This document shows positions 5,104 through 8,151 of a stretch of 8,151 nt of DNA, one piece after another. The notes below the pieces were generated by a model. It worked only from the letters and a program-made list of their open reading frames with translations, was not told the DNA's origin and made no database searches. Made by a program: the position numbers and the translations under genes. Each line of letters begins with the position of its first letter. Positions within the stretch are counted from its first letter, which is position 1. Source of the stretch: an uncultured Clostridia bacterium (GTDB lineage: Bacteria; Bacillota; Clostridia; Christensenellales; UBA1242); the NCBI GenBank assembly GCA_937914725.1, contig CALDMJ010000165.1, forward strand, positions 1 to 8,151, read 5' to 3'.

Positions 5104-6045
5104 ATCGTTGTCAAAGAGTTCAATTTCTTGTTCAATGTCAACAGACTTGTTTTTGCCAAACTTTTTCTTCTTTTCCTTGATTTTCTTCGGTTTTTGAGGC
5201 GTCTGCTGCCCAGTGATAGGGGGCGCAAACAACTGCAAAATTTCGTCCTTTTGACGCATAACCGCGTCATACCCCTCTTGAACCATTTTTTCAGCGCCCT
5301 CAAAACTCGTCGCCTTGAAATCTTTTAAATCAGGCTCAATCAATATGTCCGTATTAAGTTTGCCCTTGACGCAGTTTGCCTTCATCAATATGCGAATAGA
5401 TGCAAGCGCAAGGTCAAAAAGTTTTGTGCTTTCAGTTCCGCGCCCGCGATACTTGTTTATGTCTACCGAGATAACTTTATCACAACCAAGCATTTTGGGT
5501 ACGTCCGCAGGTATCGTGTTCGCAAGCCCCCCATCCATTAGATTCATACCTTCGTATTGCACACAATCAAAAACCATTGGCACGGCGCACGAACCCGCTA
5601 TTGCTTTGCAAAGTTTGCCCTCAGTAAACACAATTTCTTCGCCCGTTTTCATATCGACTGCAACGGCACCAAATTTCTTTTTTAGGTCAGTAATATCAAT
5701 GTCGCCCATCAAACTAATGATAAACTCTTCATATTTTGATGTTTTTGACGGAACAAACACGATTTTCGACGTGCGAATGTCCTTAATTTTCATTTTGAGC
5801 GCACGCTCAATGAGTTCGTCCGACTTGTAACCGTAGCAGTACAGAGCGCCAACAAACGCGCCAACGGATGTGCCTGCAACGGCGTCAAACTCAATACCGA
5901 GTTCCTCGAACGCCTTGATTGCGCCTAAATGTCCAAAACCGCGCGCACCTCCACCGCTAAGGGCAAGCCCTACTTTGGGTTTGACCGCAACTTCGACAAC
6001 TTCATTTCTATTTTTGCGCCTAAACATTTTAGTTATAAAATTCAT
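5095..6045 (-). CDS. Patatin-like phospholipase (bacterial RssA/YchK-type serine hydrolase)
   Basis: The 316-residue protein carries the full patatin signature: oxyanion-hole GGGARG (31-36), nucleophile elbow GTSVG with Ser60 (58-62), and DGG with catalytic Asp171 (171-173). Patatins use this Ser-Asp dyad to cleave acyl groups from phospholipids or other lipids. The catalytic domain spans roughly 23-205. There is no signal peptide; an N-terminal basic stretch (FRRKNR) and a C-terminal lysine-rich segment (286-300, KPKKIKEKKKK) could favour contact with acidic membranes. The tail ends acidic (EQEIELFDNDVA). Its last two codons and stop (GTG GCA TAG) form part of repeat hairpin F. The start is supported by AGGG about 9 nt upstream and by a promoter at 6067-6095. 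It appears to be a single-gene unit, ending at the terminator-like hairpin at 4654-4692 if not earlier. The natural substrate cannot be told. Confidence 0.92.
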   Translation of the reverse strand: MNFITKMFRRKNRNEVVEVAVKPKVGLALSGGGARGFGHLGAIKAFEELGIEFDAVAGTSVGAFVGALYCYGYKSDELIERALKMKIKDIRTSKIVFVPSKTSKYEEFIISLMGDIDITDLKKKFGAVAVDMKTGEEIVFTEGKLCKAIAGSCAVPMVFDCVQYEGMNLMDGGLANTIPADVPKMLGCDKVISVDINKYRGRGTESTKLFDLALASIRILMKANCVKGKLNTDILIEPDLKDFKATSFEGAEKMVQEGYDAVMRQKDEILQLFAPPITGQQTPQKPKKIKEKKKKFGKNKSVDIEQEIELFDNDVA

Positions 6046-6066
6046 AATTTATTTCCCTATATTAAT

Positions 6067-6095
6067 ATTTTAACACATAACCCCACAAAAATCAA
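6067..6095 (-). promoter_or_regulatory. Likely sigma-A promoter for the patatin-like gene
   Basis: TTGATT (6090-6095) is 17 bp from TAAAAT (6067-6072), which carries an extended TGT motif, on the minus strand. The start point would be near 6060, about 15 nt before the ATG. The 12-mer CGCTTGATTTTT that contains the -35 occurs again 46 bp upstream (6133-6144). Confidence 0.65.
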
Positions 6096-6323
6096 GCGAC
6101 TTCAATTTTGTCCTGAATTTGTTTTGATAATCAAAAATCAAGCGGATTACCATTTTTTTTCGTAACTATTATATGTATTTTAATACGTTATATTTCTCAT
6201 AAATGTTGATTGATTATAGTATAATTCGAACAATTATTTAAAACCATACTTCGACTATTATGGCATCATCCGCAAATTAAAGTGCTTGTGGCAGTTTGTA
6301 TAACAAGAATTAATGCACGTCAA

Positions 6324-6356
6324 AAAAATCAAACGAAGGGCGTTCGTTTGATTTTT
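6324..6356 (-). terminator. Intrinsic terminator of the coiled-coil gene
   Basis: AAAAATCAAACGAA (6324-6337) and TTCGTTTGATTTTT (6343-6356) are perfect 14-bp arms around a 5-base loop, 11 nt after the stop codon. On the minus strand seven T follow the G/C-containing stem. On the plus strand five T follow, so it may work both ways. Confidence 0.85.
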
Positions 6357-6367
6357 CAGTTTCAATA

Positions 6368-7660
6368 TTAGTTTTCTTCATTTTGCATCTTTTTTGCGAG
6401 TTCTATATCTTTTTCAACTTGCTCGATGTCTGATTTGATTTGCGCGTTTGTTTCTGTCAAAATTTTGTTTGTTTGCTCAAGGATTGGATATCTATCCTTG
6501 TTTGCTTCCATAACCTCTTCACAGTGTGCAACGCTCAATCTCAAACCTTCCAAAAGGTCAAGCTCTTCATTAAGTTCTTTTGCTTTTTCTTCGTCGATGT
6601 CGGCGTAGTTGTTTACTCCGTAGAGCAATACTTTGCGTTTTGCAACAATTGCTTCACGGCGACGCAATTTCTTTTTGTCGCTTTCAAGTGTTTTCTTTAC
6701 TCTTGAAAGTGGAATGTACTCTTTCTTGTTGATTCTCAATTCTTTCTCGTTTGTTTTGAGTCTTTCTTTGAGATTTTCAAGGCGCGCTTCAAGTTCGTCG
6801 AGGTTACCGACATAATCTTTCATTCTTCTGCCTTCGTCGTCGTCATCCCCGTTGCGTTTAGCAATGAGTTCGTTCAACTTCGCTTTTTCTTCTTCGGCAA
6901 TACGTTTCAATTCTTCATTTTCTTGTTGTTGCGCTTGAAGTTGTTGTTGAAGTTCGGCAACTTGTTCTTCCAAACGTTTTAAAATTTCATTTTGGACACG
7001 TTTTTCTTCTTCGGTTGGTTCTTTGTGTTCTTCAACTTTAGGTTGTTCTACTTCTTCCTCAACCTCTGGAATATCCTCAAAGTCGTCTTCTTCGGCATTA
7101 AAGTTAATGTCTTCAAAGTCGTCTTCAGGTTCATCAACAACTTGTGGTTTAACTTCGTCGTCCTTCACTTCGTTTGTTTGAAGGATTTGGCGTGCAAACT
7201 CCTCACTTTTCACTTTACTATATGCGGAAAGGGCGTCGTTGTTGATTTCGTCAATCATTGCATCGTAGTCAGGTCCGACTGGTTTTGCTTCGACTTGTGG
7301 CTCAACATATGGCTCTGGTTGAACTGGCTCGTCAAAAGCAAACGCTTGCTGTGCCTGCGCTTCTTCTTGTCTTGCCTTTTCAAAGTCGACTTCTTCCTTC
7401 TTTTCCTCTTCTTTTTCTACGACTGGCTCTCTTTCAGCATAGTTGTTTGTGATGTTAGTTGTATTGTTTGTAACCGTTGTATTGTCGTTTTTGTGCTTTT
7501 TGAAGAATATTCCTTGTCTATCTGACATTGTTGACAAAATCCAGTCGGAAACAAATACTACCAAAAATATTGCGATAGCGATGATGCCGATAATGCCAAG
7601 AATGTTAAGGAATGCGCCCCAAAAATCTGTAGAACTTTCCAAAATATTTGCAAATGTCAT
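6368..7660 (-). CDS. Membrane-anchored acidic coiled-coil protein of unknown function
   Basis: I do not recognise this 430-residue protein. It has one N-terminal membrane helix (about 16-38, GAFLNILGIIGIIAIAIFLV) and an Asn/Thr-rich linker (58-73). A long acidic, probably disordered segment (77-220) contains DDFEDI twice (180-185 and 192-197). A Gln/Glu-rich coiled coil covers about 216-268. A helical, charged C-terminal part (about 284-425) includes KKEYIPLSRVKKTLESDKKK and VLLYGVNNYADIDEEK. With no cleavable signal, the bulk is likely cytoplasmic and tethered to the membrane, as in envelope-organising or division-type scaffolds; that is inference from architecture only. AAGGAG lies 8 nt before the ATG. 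The gene starts 38 nt after the tmRNA 3' end with no terminator between, so co-transcription with ssrA is likely. It ends at a strong terminator (6324-6356). Confidence 0.88.
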   Translation of the reverse strand: MTFANILESSTDFWGAFLNILGIIGIIAIAIFLVVFVSDWILSTMSDRQGIFFKKHKNDNTTVTNNTTNITNNYAEREPVVEKEEEKKEEVDFEKARQEEAQAQQAFAFDEPVQPEPYVEPQVEAKPVGPDYDAMIDEINNDALSAYSKVKSEEFARQILQTNEVKDDEVKPQVVDEPEDDFEDINFNAEEDDFEDIPEVEEEVEQPKVEEHKEPTEEEKRVQNEILKRLEEQVAELQQQLQAQQQENEELKRIAEEEKAKLNELIAKRNGDDDDEGRRMKDYVGNLDELEARLENLKERLKTNEKELRINKKEYIPLSRVKKTLESDKKKLRRREAIVAKRKVLLYGVNNYADIDEEKAKELNEELDLLEGLRLSVAHCEEVMEANKDRYPILEQTNKILTETNAQIKSDIEQVEKDIELAKKMQNEEN

Positions 7661-7668
7661 AATATTTT

Positions 7669-7674
7669 CTCCTT
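7669..7674 (-). promoter_or_regulatory. Ribosome binding site AAGGAG of the coiled-coil gene
   Basis: On the minus strand AAGGAG lies 8 nt before the ATG at 7660, in the 38-nt gap after tmRNA. It fixes the start codon. The gap is too short to hold a separate promoter as well. Confidence 0.8.
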
Positions 7675-7698
7675 ATTTTTTTTCGCCACCTAAAGCGT

Positions 7699-8064
7699 TG
7701 GTGGAAGCGGCGGGAATTGAACCCGCGTCCACACCAATTCCGCTGTGCTTTTCTCCGTGCGCTAGGTCATTTTCAAAATTCGGCAAAGCTTGACGATGAC
7801 CAAAATTCACTTTGCTATAGATTTAATTTCATTTGAAAACTCAATCACCTTTTTCAAACTATCATTCTGTTTTAAAGCCTGCAAATCGACGAATGAGAAT
7901 CAAAGTGCTAGACTTGGTGTCGCTAAATTAAGCAGCAACAGCCATTGCACCCATAGGTGCAACATTTGAATTATTTGCGTTTAATTTAATTTCCATTTTA
8001 ACGAAGATGGACTTCGGCACGCTTTTTCACGCAAAATTTGATGCGTCGAATCCAAGTCGCCCCC
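7699..8064 (-). ncRNA. ssrA: Transfer-messenger RNA (tmRNA)
   Basis: tmRNA, charged with alanine and bound by SmpB, frees ribosomes stalled on mRNAs without a stop codon and tags the unfinished protein for proteolysis. The 366-nt RNA starts GGGGGCG, which pairs with CGCTTCC before the 3' ACCA to give a 7-bp acceptor stem with two G-U pairs, one being the G3-U70 position used by alanyl-tRNA synthetase. Near the 5' end is TTGGATTCGACG, typical of tmRNA. The T arm is GCGGG-TTCAATT-CCCGC and CCA is encoded. A tag reading frame lies at 7928-7978. smpB ends 19 nt upstream, the common smpB-ssrA order in Firmicutes. No promoter is visible in the 19-nt gap, so transcription probably comes from upstream. 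The ends are inferred from stem pairing. Confidence 0.96.
7928..7978 (-). other. ssrA: tmRNA tag-peptide reading frame
   Basis: From resume codon GCA (7976-7978) the frame reads ANNSNVAPMGAMAVAA and stops at TAA (7928-7930). The AVAA end fits the hydrophobic-Ala-Ala tails recognised by ClpXP and related proteases. TTGCACC-TATG-GGTGCAA inside the frame forms a perfect 7-bp stem. The resume codon is inferred from the usual GC-start alanine codon and the frame. Confidence 0.85.
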
Positions 8065-8077
8065 TTGGATTTGGGAT

Positions 8078-8098
8078 GCAAGACTAGATTTGTCTTGC
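8078..8098 (-). promoter_or_regulatory. Perfect hairpin at the smpB-ssrA junction
   Basis: GCAAGAC-AAATCTA-GTCTTGC on the minus strand is a perfect 7-bp stem. It spans the last codons and stop of smpB and ends 13 nt before tmRNA. No T run follows, so it does not look like a terminator; it may be a processing or stability element of the smpB-ssrA transcript. Confidence 0.5.
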
Positions 8099-8151
8099 TA
8101 GTTCCCTTTTTTGTTCTCTTTCTTTAATCGCTTTTCTTTTGTCGTAAAGTT
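8084..8151 (-). CDS. smpB: SsrA-binding protein SmpB, C-terminal end only
   Basis: The frame entering from the right edge reads LYDKRKAIKERE, then QKRELARQI and a TAG stop (8084-8086). The 'YDKR..IKER...R' pattern is the conserved basic C-terminal tail of SmpB, which becomes helical in the mRNA channel of the stalled ribosome and is needed for trans-translation. Only 21 residues are in the window; the rest, including the tmRNA-binding barrel, lies beyond the edge. The position immediately upstream of tmRNA on the same strand supports the call strongly. Confidence 0.92.
   Translation of the reverse strand, partial: LYDKRKAIKEREQKRELARQI

Noticed and set aside
6220..6356. Possible plus-strand small RNA from TATAAT (6220-6225) to the terminator at 6324-6356
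   Set aside because: No acceptable -35 box is found at 16-18 bp spacing, and the terminator is fully explained by the minus-strand gene.
6992..7525. 177-codon plus-strand frame of hydrophobic residues
   Set aside because: It is the antisense shadow of the acidic and coiled-coil region of the real minus-strand gene.
7443..7793. 116-codon plus-strand frame with EAAGIEPAST
   Set aside because: That phrase is the well-known false translation of the reverse strand of a tRNA or tmRNA T arm; the region is tmRNA.

Overview
The window looks like chromosome from a low-to-moderate GC Firmicute, most likely an uncultured or gut-type member of the Clostridia. This rests on strong AAGGAGG-type ribosome binding sites, an smpB-ssrA pair, a YsxC/EngB GTPase, and a cysteine-containing protein that resembles clostridial spore-coat or exosporium proteins. 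No organism name can be read from the sequence itself. No phage, plasmid, transposase or CRISPR genes were seen.

Layout, left to right. At 1-21 the first seven codons of a minus-strand gene run off the edge, behind a likely promoter (39-67) built into a terminator hairpin (56-97). Bases 121-541 are non-coding and packed with degenerate structured repeats. Two minus-strand genes follow as an operon with overlapping stop and start: engB (1243-2235) and then a metallophosphoesterase (542-1246). A divergent plus-strand gene (2467-3132) encodes the coat-like protein and ends at a strong hairpin terminator (3152-3191). Next, on the minus strand, is a two-membrane-segment ComEC-type metallo-beta-lactamase hydrolase (3297-4625), driven by a near-ideal sigma-A promoter (4693-4721) that abuts a terminator-like hairpin (4654-4692). 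Bases 4823-5103 hold a second repeat array, three units at a period of about 110-117 bp. Its first hairpin supplies the stop codon of the patatin-like phospholipase gene (5095-6045). Further right are a membrane-anchored acidic coiled-coil protein (6368-7660), tmRNA (7699-8064) and the 3' end of smpB (8084-8151), all on the minus strand.

How the genes relate. smpB and ssrA together form the trans-translation ribosome-rescue system. The coiled-coil gene starts only 38 nt after the tmRNA 3' end with no terminator between, so it may be transcribed from the same promoter. EngB works in 50S ribosome assembly and is translationally coupled to the phosphoesterase. The patatin and ComEC-like genes have separate promoters.

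The least explained features are: (i) a family of short hairpin repeats with a constant ATAG/ATAC loop, covarying stems and a GGCTGCAG-like tail, scattered between genes; (ii) long lysine-rich tails on EngB, the patatin and the ComEC-like protein; and (iii) the tmRNA-linked membrane coiled-coil protein.
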